DNA from: Dolomedes plantarius
Lineage: Eukaryota; Arthropoda; Arachnida; Araneae; Dolomedidae
Length of the DNA: 64,000 nt
Direction: 5' to 3'
Assembly: GCA_907164885.2 (NCBI GenBank)
Contig: OU015492.1
Coordinates: 42,755,893 to 42,819,892, forward strand
Part shown: positions 1 through 11,928 of the stretch, one piece after another
Layout of the letters: every line of letters begins with the position of its first letter
How positions within the stretch are numbered: the first letter of the stretch is position 1
Made by a program: the position numbers and the translations under genes
Notes under the pieces: generated by a model
What the model saw: only the letters and a program-made list of their open reading frames with translations
Told to the model about the DNA's origin: nothing
The model's database searches: none

Positions 1-93
1 GACATGTGCAGAATGTGTTTTCTCCAATTAACAATTTTAAAAGTGCCACTATACGATCATCTATTTTATAACCTGTTTAATTCCACATAACAT

Positions 94-165
94 TCAGGTA
101 GTATCTTCTAACGAAACTACCGCGGGTTATTAAAGTAGGATTACTTACCGTTAATTACGGGACCG
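94..165 (-). repeat. Hairpin-ended repeat family, terminal fragment
   Basis: The sequence CAGGTAGTATCTTCTAACG, followed by an ACTACCGCGGGTTATTAA block, matches one end of the repeat copies near 28.87, 34.7 and 43.4 kb. The end forms a short hairpin with GGTAGT and ACTACC arms. Homology is lost after about 165, so only one end is present here. The strand is given relative to the copy at 43.4 kb. No coding capacity is seen. Confidence 0.6.
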
Positions 166-240
166 ATGTTCTTCGAGGTCAAGTCAGACTTCAGTCCTAG
201 TGGTACCTTGCCTTAAAGTGAAGCTGCTTACTACCCTTCG

Positions 241-303
241 CCAAGGACCTAGGATTTGAGGACCTAGGTCCTTTGGACTTGGTGTACGCTTTCCTACACC
301 AAG
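241..303. other. Two back-to-back perfect hairpins
   Basis: AAGGACCTAGG (243-253) pairs with CCTAGGTCCTT (263-273) around a 9-nt loop. CTTGGTGTA (278-286) pairs with TACACCAAG (295-303) around an 8-nt loop, four bases further on. The function is unknown; it may be the end of a decayed fold-back element. Confidence 0.6.
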
Positions 304-420
304 GGGATTGGAAACAACAACATGCGGACTATGTTTCGTTTCATGTTTTTAATCATCTACCTTTCGCTCTGATTGTTTTTATTTATTAATCAACTATTTG
401 AATATAAAATCTTATGTTGC

Positions 421-640
421 CGCCACAATGGCATAGTGGTTAGCTTTCTGAGCTGCTACGTAATGGGCTTGGGTTCAAATCCTGAATAAGGTTTGTCCGT
501 TTCCGTGTTGTTTCCCTCATAGGGAGCAATTCTGGCTCACATATATGGTGCTACCATAATAAAGTAGCCAGTAAATCGCGGTGAATAACAAAAGGGGAAT
601 GTCTCACAACAAAGTGCCTCTACCTAGTACAAAAAGAAAG
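421..640 (+). mobile_element. tRNA-derived SINE, family A
   Basis: An RNA polymerase III A box (TGGCATAGTGGTTAGC, 429-444) and B box (GGTTCAAATCC, 472-482) are spaced as in a tRNA head. They are followed by a non-tRNA body that recurs at 18.4 kb (plus) and 50.5 kb (minus), with shared segments such as CTCATAGGGA and AATAAAGTAGCC. There is no acceptor-stem pairing, so this is a SINE rather than a tRNA gene. The 3' boundary is approximate. Confidence 0.75.
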
Positions 641-3600
641 CGACCCCTATTGAAACATATTATATATTACATTTAGTAAACATACATAAAAGAAGTGTAA
701 AACAGAAAACGCTTATATTTATTAGACTAATGGGGCAGAGGTCGTTAAATCCTCGCATATAGATTTTATTTGAATGCTTAAATTTTCTTCAATTACTTTC
801 CAAAAGAAATGAAAAGCTATCATTTACTACGGCTCTAAGGGCTTATTGTAGCTCATCAAACTCCCCAGAAAAGTAATTTCTTTAAATGTGTAAACATTTT
901 TCAAGATTGAAATAATTATAACTGTTTATCCAAAAAAGATTCAATATCCCGCTGAGCATAATATAAAACATCTGGTTTAGTGTAACTTAGAAATAAAGTA
1001 ATGACCCCGATAACGTTTTCTTATGTCAGTGGAGAATATATAATGCATTCAAATTTTATTACAGCAGTTAATTTTCAAAAAGTAATATTATTAGAAATGG
1101 GAACACCCGGCTTCTAATAATCTACAATAAAAATTAAAATTGGCAAAAAAAAATTCAGCTAATGATTATAGTACTTTTTCAGAGCTTGGAACATTAGTAT
1201 AATTGTCTCAATGAACAAAGAACGAATTCGAAGGTCATGAAACTCTTTATATAAATAGTGGAAAAAACGGAACTACTAGAAGAATGCATGTCGGAAGTAC
1301 TTCACTTTTTCAAAAAGTTGTTGCCACTTTTAATTTTTATAGTAAATTTTAAAAAAGATGCGTGTTCCTGCTCATTATCCACAAATTTTTTTTATAATTC
1401 ATAATAAAATAAATGGAAAAAAATAAGTTCTTAACTTGATTCCGGTATCTTGAGACACTTCTGTACTGCTTTTATAGTTTCTTCACAGATTTAAGTTACT
1501 TTCGTTTTTATTTCCTTATAAAGGTGAATTGAGCTGCAAATTTCAGATTTTAATTCACCTACCAATGGAAAAATGATAAACTTTTCTGCCTTTAAGTTTT
1601 CGAACACATCTAGACATACCTTGTAATATTTATAAGAACAGAAAAACGTCTAAATCCTACATTTTTAAAGCCCTTATTCGTGAAATTTATATTAGTCAAA
1701 AGGTTTTAACTTTTGTTCTTTTAACTTTTCTACTTTTGTTTAAAAATTAACCTCTTTTCATTTTTTTTCTACTGTTGCATGCAAATTTAGCTGTTATTTT
1801 CATCAAAAAGGAAAGATTACCATGAAAATATCAAACTTAATATTTTTATACACGTAATAAGTTAATATATGGGACGTAAAGAATATACCAAAGTAGATCA
1901 TGTATATACAACTTTACATATTAATTTTAAAATAACTTGGTGCTGTAGAATATAGTCTCGGGAGAGACTGAAAATATTTTCAGCTAGATAGGAGCTAAAA
2001 ATTATTTACATTTCTCCCGTGTTAAAGGAAAAATTATTCACATTTCTCGCGTGTTAAGGGAAAAATGATTAATTTTTGTATTTCCTTTCGTAGAGTTATA
2101 GTTAACTCAGCCATAAGTTGTTGTTTTTTCTATAAAAATGCAATCCCTTATAATTCATTATATAATTTAAAAAAGAGTTGAGGAGAAATCCTCTTAGTAT
2201 ATCATAATCTGCTTCTGTTTCCAATATAAATTTTAAGAATAATTAGAAGAGGAAATCAAAATTTAAAAATTTTAACTAAACAGATCTGAATATACCAAAG
2301 TTTCCTATTCTAGAAAAAAAACTGCACAATCGGAATGTGTAACAGAAACACACAACTTCTTATAATCCTTCATTAATGTAAGAACGGCAACTGGTTTTGA
2401 AAATAATAAAAATAGTTCTATATCGTGACGGGAGGCATTTGGTGTGCATTTTCCCGTGGGTAATTATTCCGCAAATGTAAAATGCGAGAGGGACAAATTA
2501 CAGCTAGCACTTCCTGGCTTGGCAAAGAACTTTATCTTTGAGTTGGAAATTGGTTTACATTTTTTAGTGTGGATGCGGGTTCTTGTAACGCGTATAACAC
2601 AAGTTATACGCAAGAAAATAGAATATTTTATTACAGAATGAAAGACCTCCCTTTAACATATTGAATTTTGTGACGTATGGAATTTTTAAATCGAGTCGTA
2701 AGATTTATTGCTTTACAGTTAAACATAGCTTGCGAAAATTGTTATGAAACTTCAGTAAATTTAAGTTATTAGCATGATTGCATTAATTTTTTAAAACAAA
2801 TATTTATAGAGGCGAGTCATTTATATTTTTTCTTAATCACGCACTTTTCATAAAAAGGTTTTTTCGAATTTAAAAATAGTAAAATAAGTGGTTACTTCAA
2901 GAATTCTGGTGCCGGGATTTTGAAACGAAAAAAGTCTTAGTTATCAAAGAAACAATTTACAAAACGTTGGAGTTTCAAATTATAGCGCAATAGTTACAAA
3001 CAAAACTAGTAGCCACATTTCGAAGTAACGCACATTTCGAACAAACGCACACGTTAAATGTATATTCCAAAATATCGCCGAGCCATGTCTCGTGTTCTGT
3101 CAGCACTCTTTGGATCCAGTATCAGAAATTCCCAATTGACCAACAAACCTCTATAAACGGCGGCAGCAGAAAATCTGCTATCTTTTATTCAGTTTCTGCT
3201 ACCTTTTATTAACTATCAGCCCCTTGACCCTTACGTCTCGCATATCTTAAACTGACTCCGTCCAGCGATCGTGAAATTTTTGTCATTTGTCGTTGAGAAA
3301 AAATTTGCTAGAATGGCAACACAATGGTGAACTTAAACAGAAATTGTGTCAAAAGTAAAAATAAAGCCGGAACCTTACAAAATGTTGCCTCCATTATTAT
3401 TCTATTGGTCATTATTCTGCACTGGATTAGTAGACAGGTTGCGTCATCCCTGAGGCCGGAGCTCCAAAATATCCAAGCTGACTGATAAGACTCCATCTTG
3501 TTTCCTTTGCTCACCAAAACACAACCCACACATTACTTTTGTTGCAGTTTTGTCGCCAGTTTACGAAACATCGATGTTATAACTGTCCTTTTACAATTAC

Positions 3601-4440
3601 GATTATCTTTCTTTCTAAGCTAATACGTTCCATGCAATGCATGTCAAAGTATAATGTCTTTAAAATGAACTGTTTGTGTGTGATAAACATTGCCTAAAAT
3701 TGAGTTATATAATTAGAATTTTACAATACGGAGAGGCATATAATTGAGGATTTCTCCAATACGCTTTAAAAATTCTTATGAATTTATTTTTTTTGCACAA
3801 AATTGGTAAAAAAACTCAAAGTTATTAGGTCTCGTCTTCAAGCATGAGATTAAAATGCCAACTCTGCTTGGGGCAACAAAATGTCTGATCCATCAGCTCT
3901 GGTGTCTAGAAACCTTAACTAAACCAGTAAATCTATTCTCCTTCAAATAACTTACTGGTTCTTCATATCATAGTCGGAATCTTTCAAGTAAGACGAAAAT
4001 GATTTATGAGTGTTTTGTAACTATGCTTACAATTCCTTTTTATTTTAGTGGTGTGCTCGACAGTCAAAACCGGATATATTAAATAAATAAAAACCAAAAT
4101 TATTTTCAACTTGGCTTGCCACTTGATTAAAATTTCTAACGGAGTCACTTAAGTTACAAAAGTTATTTATGCTTTAAGAAAAATTATTTATGTTGTTAAT
4201 CAATAAACTTCAATGAGCATGTGTATTAGGATTAAAAATAGGTCATATACTGATATTTCTTAGTGATTTATGAATGTAAGAACATAAAGTACGTTATCCG
4301 TAAAAAAAGTAAAGAAACAGTTAAAAAACACATCATATTGATTTTTCATACATCACTTCTACTTTTATATTACATAATTCAGAATTAAAACACCATTTAA
4401 AGCATTTGTAGTAAGAAAAAAAAATCAAGAAGTTTCAAAG
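641..4440. other. AT-rich DNA, no gene recognised
   Basis: The stretch has many stops in all frames, and the short open frames (for example 2444-2641 and 3308-3529) show no motif. There is a GC-richer patch at about 3070-3330 with no identifiable product. Confidence 0.6.
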
Positions 4441-4495
4441 TACACTGGTATAAGAAATTAAGAGAATTTGCAAACTTGGTCGATTATCTCTAGAA

Positions 4496-5339
4496 CTACT
4501 GTACGGATTTTAATGAAATTTGAGACGTACATACATTGATACAATACAAAACAAATAACCATTCAATAACTGTAATACACACGCATGATCGTGCGTAACA
4601 CTCATTGGAGTCGGAAGGTATGAAACAGCGGTTGCAGTACAAACAAAAAAAATGGGTTAATAGATGAGTTAATAGGGGGTATGCTCCCATCTTACAGATA
4701 TATAGGTCTCGCAGCGTGATTTCATACTTGAAATAAGGCAGTTTATCATTCCCTGTGGCAATTGTTCCCACTCGTTTAGCAACGTTGTTATCATTCCCTG
4801 GATGGTTCTCGGAGGGGGGGTTGCGAGTTGCAATTGCCCTCCCCAGAGCGTCCCAGACATACTCTATAGGGTTAAGGTCTGGAGATCTGGCTGGCCAATC
4901 CATCCGGTGAATATCCTCACTCTCTAGAAATTCGTCGACCAGAAGAGCTCTATGTGGCGTCGCGTTATCGTCCATTAAAATTAACTCAGGGTCAACTGTA
5001 CCCCTGAAAATGCGAACATAGGGCTCCAAGATCTCACACCAGTGATAGTGCCTCTTTCAAAGACAGAGAGGTGTGCGGCCATCCAACATGATGTATACCC
5101 AGACCATTAAACCTTCTCCGCTATAATGGTCGATTTCGCGGCCATTCGAGGGTAGGTAGCGGGGTCCCAGGTTCTCTCAAGATGAAGGTACGCCGAGAAT
5201 CAGTGTCCAGAGGGAATCACGATTCGTTTGGGAAGAGAACATTACCCCACTGCAGTCTGGTCCAAGGTTGATTTTGTCTGCGCCAAGTTAAACGCCCGCA
5301 CACCACTCCATGTGTCTGACAGGGGGTCCCTGACTGGTC
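4496..5339 (-). pseudogene. Tc1 transposase, middle and C-terminal part (broken)
   Basis: Read on the minus strand, this arm encodes the catalytic part of a Tc1-type DDE transposase. It includes a serine-rich beta-strand region near 5200, a YLPSN segment, the LMDDNA..HRA motif holding the second catalytic aspartate, and WPARSPDLNPIE with the third acidic position (E). The frame is interrupted by stops and shifts: the C-terminal LLNEWEQLPQ segment lies in another frame (4669-4860) from the DDE core (4496-5029). No N-terminal paired-type helix-turn-helix region is present. It is non-functional on its own. Confidence 0.8.
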
Positions 5340-5710
5340 AGAGGTATAGGGATGAGATCATACTGGCCTATGTTTGACTTTTCAGGGGTGCAGTTGGCCC
5401 TGAGTTCATTTTAATGGACGATAACGCGAGGACACATAGAGCTCTTCTGGTCGACGAATTTCTAGAGAGTGAGGATATTCACCGGATGGATTGGCCAGCC
5501 AGATCTCCAGACCTTAACCCTATAGACCATGTCTGGAACGCTCTGGGGAGGGCAATTGAAACTCGCAACCCCCTCCGAGAACCATCCAGGGAACGAGTGG
5601 GAACAATTGCCACAGGGAATGATAAACTGCCTTATTTCAAGTATGAAATCACACTGCGAGACCCGTATATCTATAAGAGGGGACCATACCCCCTATTAAC
5701 CATCTATTAA
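5328..5710 (+). pseudogene. Tc1 transposase, second inverted C-terminal copy (broken)
   Basis: The plus-strand arm repeats the same transposase region: a YRDE segment near 5340, an in-frame stop near 5385, then an open frame from 5414 with LMDDNA, WPARSPDLNPID and a truncated tail. Relative to the minus-strand arm it lacks about 20 bp around 5595, and has D in place of the E of the DLNPIE motif. The two arms are very similar but not identical, so they have diverged since duplication or derive from two different copies. Confidence 0.75.
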
Positions 5711-5924
5711 CCCATTTTTTTGTTTACTTTGCAACGGCTGTTTCATACCTTCCGACTCAACGAGTGTTACGAACGATCATGCGTGTGTAATACAATTATT
5801 GAATGGTTATTTGTTTTCTATTGTATCAATGTATGTACATATCAAATTTCATTAAAATCTGTACAGTAGTTCTAGAGATAATCGATCAATTCTGCAAATT
5901 CTCTTAATTTCTTACACCAGTGTA

Positions 5925-6727
5925 CATCACTGACACAATTTCTTAGACATTTTAGGCATAGGTTCAAATTTTCTGAGGCAAAAATTGAGTCCCATACCAT
6001 CTATAATTCGGATGAGGATTTTCTCTAAAATTCCATGATACTGTAAATTGCTTTGGATCTGGTCTATAACCTGTCAGTCCCATTTTTTTCACCTTTTCGG
6101 GAAGCTATTTCCAACTAAATCATGTTCTCATGCTCCCAATATATTCTTTAATTTTACTTTTCGAATTCATTAACTTTTTTCTGCTTTTCGCGTTACTTTC
6201 ATTCTTAATTTTACGTCTCGAAAATAACATTCAATTTTCCATTATCCGTAATTATTGCCATTTTTCCCGGGGGAACTTTTTCGTTCGTTATGCTGCGCTT
6301 TGCTTCACTTTGAAGGCCGCCGCTCGCTCATGATTTAACTCTCGCCTCTCTCTTTGAGTTAATTATTATTGCCATTCATTGTCTATAAACACACATTTAA
6401 CAGGGCCTAATTTTTCCCCATTTGAGATTTGTCCCCTTACGACAGACATGTCTGAGATTTTGGCTTAGTGAAATTTCACACATGCCTAATGACATGCCTT
6501 TTTCTAAAGAAAGTTGTCAGACCCACAAACTATTATTGTGAAAACTTTTTATCTTTATCTTATTGACGCTTAAATTAAAATAAAAAATTTGAAAATGTAA
6601 GATAATAATGTAGTAGTATTCAAAAAAATTCAAGATTTGCTGTATTTATAGATATTCTAAGGACTTAAAGAAATGGCTGATATCCTTGCTGTATTTTTAT
6701 GCTTTATCTTGAATAAACACAGGCTAT
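5925..6727. other. No gene recognised
   Basis: AT-rich sequence. The 67-residue open frame at 6130-6333 is hydrophobic and leucine/phenylalanine-rich, as expected of translated T-rich DNA. No repeat structure was seen. Confidence 0.55.
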
Positions 6728-6729
6728 TA

Positions 6730-7744
6730 GGGTAGGTGTCCCAAATATCGCCTACTCTAACTTTTTTTCGACATCTCATCCACCTTTTTAGTTTCCGATT
6801 TGGCTGGAAACTCAAAGAACATCCCTAAGAACTATTTTCTTTAGTATCCCGAGATCAACCAGATCCAAAACCAGTGCCAGTTTAAGTTATGTAGATAAAT
6901 TGGAAAAATTTAAATTTCCAGTGAACTCCACAGTGGTTCCTAATATCGCCTACCTCTGTTCCTCTTACCGCCTACCAAGCGAAATTAGGAGCACCTGTTA
7001 AAAGGCGTTGCTAGCAAAGTCTCTGTTTAAGGGAACAAGGGAACTTCAACCGGGAATTTTTTAATTTTACATTTTTGACACTATAAACAATAGGATAATA
7101 ATGTGTATTCTTTTTTACTACAATTAAAGACCCTTAGAATTTAAAATAAGGATTTTTTTGGCAGAATAATGTCTGTTTTTCAAAAAAAATTTCAAAAATT
7201 CTAGCCTTTTTCAAAATACTCCATGTGCATTCCAAATCCTTTAAAAACCTTAAATTTTTTAATATAAGTTTACCGTACATATATAAACATAGCTGTGCAA
7301 TGATTTTGTTTTGTATGAATCAAAATCCATAAATAATTATTTTGTGAATCTGGCTTTTGTGTTTTATGTTTTTGCTTTATTTCATTGTCTACAAATATTT
7401 AAAATACTTTTGGTTTCAAAGAATAATGCCCAGGTTTGTAGAAAATAATTAAATTAACAATCCTGAGAAATTTGGAAGAAATCAGAACAAAAGTGATGCA
7501 CCTACCTGGTCATTCACTGGATTCTGATTCTTTGGAGCCAAAATTTACGAAGAACACAGCCAAAACAACTTCAGACGCCATATAGTTTCTGTTGTCAGTG
7601 ATAAGAGCGTTGTCGCTATCGCCGCTGTTAGTACAAACCCAGAACTAAGAAGTTACTGCATTTTCTCATACATAGCGCGAATCATACTTTAGAAACACGA
7701 GTAGGCGATATTAGGCACAGGGGTGATATTAGGGACACCCACCC
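6730..7744. mobile_element. Non-autonomous DNA transposon, about 1 kb, TA-flanked
   Basis: The ends are inverted repeats: GGGTAGGTGTCCC at 6730 and the complement of GGGTGGGTGTCCC ending at 7744, with the similarity running on through AATATC(G/A)CC. TA lies just outside each end (6728-6729 and 7745-7746). The motif TATCGCCTAC recurs inside each end (6747, near 6950, and inverted at 7701-7710), giving a subterminal motif array. There is no long open frame, so it would need a transposase in trans. The TA flanks suggest a Tc1/mariner-type origin, but the superfamily is not proven. Confidence 0.7.
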
Positions 7745-7767
7745 TATACAAAACAATATTAATTTTT

Positions 7768-7966
7768 GTTCATCACGGCTTTCGACAAGGGAGGAAAGTT
7801 TTGAGTCATCTCCGCTAGCCTCTCAGGTTCTCTTGACTCGAAAGCAACTCGGCAGTAACTCCTTTTGTAACGGGTTCAACTCCCTTCTTTTCACCAATGT
7901 TCGGCGGCTTATAAATACCCCCAACGAACAGTCTCGAAGAATCTAGAAGCGCATTCTTATCCGGCG
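7768..7966 (+). promoter_or_regulatory. TATA-bearing sequence split by the neighbouring retrotransposon
   Basis: TATAAATA at 7910-7917 lies in GC-richer sequence and is followed about 25 bp later by an AACAGTCTCG start-site-like segment. The sequence resumes after the broken BEL/Pao element at 14856 (about 14856-15060), so the two parts were once joined. An LTR or promoter of an older retroelement is the most likely reading. A B-box-like GGTTCAACTCC at about 7873 offers a SINE as an alternative. Confidence 0.35.
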
Positions 7967-7971
7967 GCATT

Positions 7972-8249
7972 TGTGGAAATTATGCCATATATGTAGCACT
8001 CACTCAGTATCTATATCGGTGGTTCTTGTTTAGTAATTCACATCACTCTACAGATAATAAACACTCTCTCTAAATCTTGATTATTTAATTATATACATAA
8101 TTTGCACAGCTATATACATTACATTTCGAAAATCATATTAATTTGATTACTCTCTCTCTCTCAATACAACCTCTCTCTACGACGTCAAACTCTCATCTGC
8201 GCTCAACACTCGCAGCGCCCTCTACAGTCTATAGGGGATATTTTTCACA
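7972..8249 (-). repeat. 3' LTR of the broken BEL/Pao element
   Basis: This 278-bp repeat begins TGTGGAAAT and ends TTTTTCACA on the plus strand, so it starts TG and ends CA on the coding strand. Against the 227-bp partner it carries about 48 extra bases near 8002-8050 and a longer (CT)n run. Confidence 0.9.
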
Positions 8250-8510
8250 TACTCCCCACCTGTACTCTTGTCAAAGAGTACACACAAATACATTTACAAA
8301 TAAAAATTATACATCAATAATCCAACAACAGTACAATAATTACTTAAAATCACAAATTGATACTAAATGAATATTAATTAAACAACACACACATAATATT
8401 TGTATCAATAAATAAAACTCAATACAATTTAAGTGAAATAACAGCATGATATTAATATTTCAATATTAAAGTTCAAAAATGTTAAAGTTAAAAAAAGTTT
8501 AGAGTCCAAC

Positions 8511-8741
8511 TCAAATTTCAAAAGGATACAGTAATTGAATGGCTCTTCTGAATTGTCCTTTAGATGTATGAACAATGCACGCTCGAACATAGTCATCTCT
8601 TCCCATTATTACCTTTTCAACAACACCCACGTCCCATAAAAGTTTAGATTTCTTTGGTCCTTCTACTAACACGTCTCCAGTTTTAAGATTACGCTCAGTC
8701 GAAGGATTAACAAAATTGTGAGCGTTTCTCAACTGTAACAA
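8511..8741 (-). pseudogene. BEL/Pao polyprotein C-terminal domain (DUF5641-like), fragment
   Basis: This is the last recognisable coding piece of the broken element: the NLKTGDVLVEG segment is followed by a valine/isoleucine-rich stretch and the R-A-I-Q-LLYPFE ending. The same order (GDIVLIG..., then R.RPFKRLYRLE) is seen at the C-terminus of the intact copy at 37.7 kb. It is in the same frame as the integrase piece upstream but separated by stops. Not functional alone. Confidence 0.7.
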
Positions 8742-8783
8742 ATATTGCTCTTTCCACTTGGTCCATATTTGCTTTAAAAGTCT

Positions 8784-9227
8784 TTACTGGTATAGTTTAC
8801 GTCTGGTCAAAGTCTCTTTATTGGACACTTGGTTCAAGACTTCTAAGAAATGCTCAGGAAAGCTGATGATATTACGACCTGGCAGTAAAAACTGTGAAGG
8901 TGTGAACGGGCGGGGTTCACCCAACTCATTTGTTTCATACGTTAAGGGTCTATTGTTTAAGGCACACTCTATTTCCGTCAATATCATTGAAAGCTCTTCA
9001 AGATTCACAAGCGTTTTGCCTAGTATTTTCTTTAGGGGTTCCTTGATGCTTCTCATCAAGTGCTCCCAAAAGCCTCCCCACCATGGGGAACGTTTGCGAA
9101 TGAACTTGCACACGACGCCCTCGGATGTTATGAACTCTCGTACAGTTGGATCAACGATGATCTTCTTAAACCCTTTGATTATCTCGCATGAGCTGCGAAA
9201 CCCTTTTGCGTTATCCGAATAGATCAC
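8784..9227 (-). pseudogene. BEL/Pao integrase, C-terminal part
   Basis: It starts with IYSDNAKGF, which holds the second catalytic aspartate of the DDE integrase core, and continues to PWWGGFWEHL with the glutamate. ALNNRPLTY and FTPSQFLL follow, both standard in this family. It is displaced by one frame from the preceding piece (9235-10401), so a frameshift near 9230 cuts the integrase between its catalytic residues. Confidence 0.8.
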
Positions 9228-9234
9228 TTACCCC

Positions 9235-10401
9235 TCAGCTTCCTCTTCTGGATAAAAAACGTCGAAGTGAGAGAATAAAACTCTTCACTGACATGTCTGA
9301 GATAACGTCAATATGTACTGCGCGAGTAACGGCGCAAGTAAACAAAATTATGTACACTTTCTTATAGGTTCCCGCTTCTGTTCTAATAGTTATGGCTCCG
9401 GTGAAATCAGTACCTACCACTGTGAAAGGAGCACTTTCAACGATACGATCTCTAGGTAATTGACCCGTTATCTGTTTTGCGGGTTTCAGTGCGTACTTTT
9501 TACATATAAGGCACGTATTAATTATTCTTTTCACTATTTGCCTTCCTTTGGTTATCCAATATTTGTTCCTGACTCTAGATAATGTTGACGAAACTCCAGC
9601 GTGGAAAGATTTTATATGCTCGTTCATCGCCACTAGATCAGAAAACTTTGATTTTGGTAATATTATTGGATATTTTTCATCGTGCAATAGTTCAGCTTGC
9701 TCTAAACGTCCTCTGACACGTAGAATACCTCTGTTGTCGATATATGGGGCTAAATTGTATAGCTTTGAATGGGGAGGAACTGGTTTATTTTTCTCTAACA
9801 GCTGAATCTCAGAGAAGTAATTATCTCTTTGTACTCTTTTTACCCAGTATTCCTCAGCTTCTTGAATCTCTGAAACAGTTAGTGGTCCTCTCTCATGGGT
9901 CTTCTTCTTCAGCTTGTGAACAAATCTAATCACCCAAGCTGTAACACGAAGCAACTTTCCTAGACTTCTAAATTTTGAGTCATCTAACACAACTTCTGTA
10001 ACGGGAATAATTGCTTGAACCACTGTTTTTAGTCTCTCTAATTTTTTATCATCGGCAACTGTTTTGAACTTTTGCCACTGATCTTTAGGACACCGTAACC
10101 ATGATGGACCGAGCCACCAAACATTATCATTTAACAATGTACATACCGTTTCACCGCGAGTTAATTTATCTGCAGGGTTCTCTAACCCCGGACAATAGCT
10201 CCATTTGTCAGGTGAAGTACAGTCCTGAATTTCCAACACTCGGTTTGAAACAAATTGTTTCCAATCAAGTGCTGACCCTTTAATACAACATAAACAAATT
10301 TCTGAATCCGTCCACAGGAATACCCTATCTACCAAACCTTTGAACACCTTCGACAAATACTTACATAACCTCGCTGCAATTAAGGCTCCCATCAGTTCCA
10401 A
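9235..10401 (-). pseudogene. BEL/Pao RNase H end and integrase N-terminal part
   Basis: The longest open piece of the broken element (388 codons). It begins in RNase H (LELMGALIAARL and LWTDSEI motifs, then the NPADKLTRG motif) and runs into integrase. A histidine pair (near HIKSFHAG) and a CLICKK cysteine pair form the HHCC zinc site, and VVGTDFTGA carries the first catalytic aspartate. It ends at the LSRRG segment just before the frameshift that separates it from the rest of the core. It shares a frame with the two pieces upstream, which are separated by stop codons only. Confidence 0.85.
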
Positions 10402-10467
10402 CCTCGGGAGTCACAACTTTCTTAACGGTGCGATTCTACTTTTTGACATTATAAATGATGTCGTTAT

Positions 10468-10923
10468 CTATCCCTTCTTATTCTCATATCTAAAATATGC
10501 TACCTCTCCGTAAGCTATAGTAGAAGAATCACAGAAAATATGAATCTCTACCGAATCACTCTCATCCATACTATCCGGGAAATAGAACCTTTCTATCTTC
10601 ACCTCATATAATTCCTTAACCTCCGTGCACCATTTTTCCCATTTCGATTGTAAGTCCTCAGGCAACTCTAAGTCCCAGTCTATTCCCCTCTCCCATATTT
10701 CTTGCATAAGCCTCTTAATACGCACAACATACGGTGAAATAAATCCTACTGGGTCGAATACCTTAGCTGCCGTACTCAACACAGACCTCTTAGTATTTCG
10801 TAAACACCTCAAACTGTTCAACAATGGCGAAACATCAACTCTCAATATATCCTCTTCCAAATTCCAAATCAACCCTAACACCTTTAACTTACTATTTCTC
10901 TCAAAGCTATTTGCTGCACACAA
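10468..10923 (-). pseudogene. BEL/Pao RT connection (peptidase A17-like) and RNase H start
   Basis: KVLGLIWN, then AAKVFDPVGFISP and the KWCTEV segment, are the conserved connection between reverse transcriptase and RNase H in BEL/Pao polyproteins. IHIFCDSS carries the first RNase H aspartate. Two TGA codons separate it from the RT piece upstream, and stops separate it from the RNase H piece downstream. All three share one frame. Confidence 0.8.
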
Positions 10924-10935
10924 CCCCTTCTCAAT

Positions 10936-11909
10936 TCACAAATTGTGCAATTTTTTAGAATTAGTATGCAACTTCCTTAAATTAAATTTTGCATCACTCA
11001 AAATTGACACCGCTTCTGAAGTAAGACTTAATGATGATTCTACACTACCAGCTCCATAACACAAATCGTCAGCGTATAACGAACTATTGAGCATCTCAAA
11101 ACAGTCTATATTAGTTTCTGAATATTTTTCTATGTGATATTTAATCGTGGTACTCAGCAAAAATGGTGAGCAAACACTACTCTATTCATTTGCATAATTT
11201 TAAAGTCCTCACTGTCATCATCGGGATACCACAAAAATTTCAAATATTTCCTAGCCTCCTCTGAGATCCCAATCATTAAGTATGCTTTCTCGATATCACC
11301 GCAAAATCCTACCTTAAATTTTCGAAAGGCAAGAATTACGTCTAAAACATTAGGGTTTAAATTAGGCCCTTGTTTCAAGCAGTCGTTTAACGACAAATTT
11401 CCCTTTTTACAACTGCTACAATTAAAAACCATTCGTACTTGAGTAGTTTGTTTATCTTTGCGAACTACTGATCTAAACGGCATAAAATAACCGTTTTCCC
11501 TTTCATAACACTCTTGGATAATATTATTTTCACTCTGATATTTAACTATTTCCTGAAATTGCTCTCTCACAAAAGTATCGGTTTTCAATTCTTTTCGCAC
11601 CCTATCAAATTGTCTTTTTGCTAACTCAAAATTATTTTCTAACTGGTCTGGATCTTTCTTCCACAATAAACGCGCCTCGTATCTCCCGTTAATGATTTTC
11701 AAATCCCTTTCAAATTGCTGAATAATCTGTTTATCACACTCACTTTTTTCATAAACATCGTTTGTTACTCCTAAACTCTCAATCTCCCACATAGCACGCA
11801 GCTGATCCAACAAACTTTCGTCCTCTGCAACCTGAGTTTGAATAAACAATCCGGTGGAATTTTGGCATACTTTGGACTCTTCAAACCCTGGACCTTCCCT
11901 ACCACTCAA
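10936..11909 (-). pseudogene. BEL/Pao reverse transcriptase, two frames
   Basis: 11154-11909 encodes the N-terminal half of RT, with RMVFNCSS, LNDCLKQGPNL and the GDIEKAYLMI motif holding the first catalytic aspartate. 10936-11160, in another frame, holds the SLYADDL motif with the two remaining aspartates. A frameshift near 11155 therefore splits the enzyme after the VVFAHHF segment. A YADD active site contrasts with YVDN in the intact BEL/Pao copy at 37-43 kb, so the two elements belong to different lineages. Confidence 0.85.
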
Positions 11910-11928
11910 AGTCCAAACCGAATATAGT

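Larger units (their letters stand above)
4443..5922. mobile_element. Tc1-like element rearranged into a fold-back (palindromic) form
   Basis: Both ends carry the same terminal sequence, CACTGGTATAAG at 4443 and its complement CTTACACCAGTG ending at 5922. TA dinucleotides lie immediately outside (4441-4442 and 5923-5924), the usual Tc1/mariner target duplication. The element does not have one transposase gene between short repeats. Instead the 3' half is present twice, head to head: about 4443-5047 on the minus strand and about 5328-5922 on the plus strand, separated by about 280 bp that occurs once. The N-terminal DNA-binding half of the transposase is absent. Because TA flanks both outer ends, the palindrome either moved as a unit or formed in place from a resident copy. 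Confidence 0.85.
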
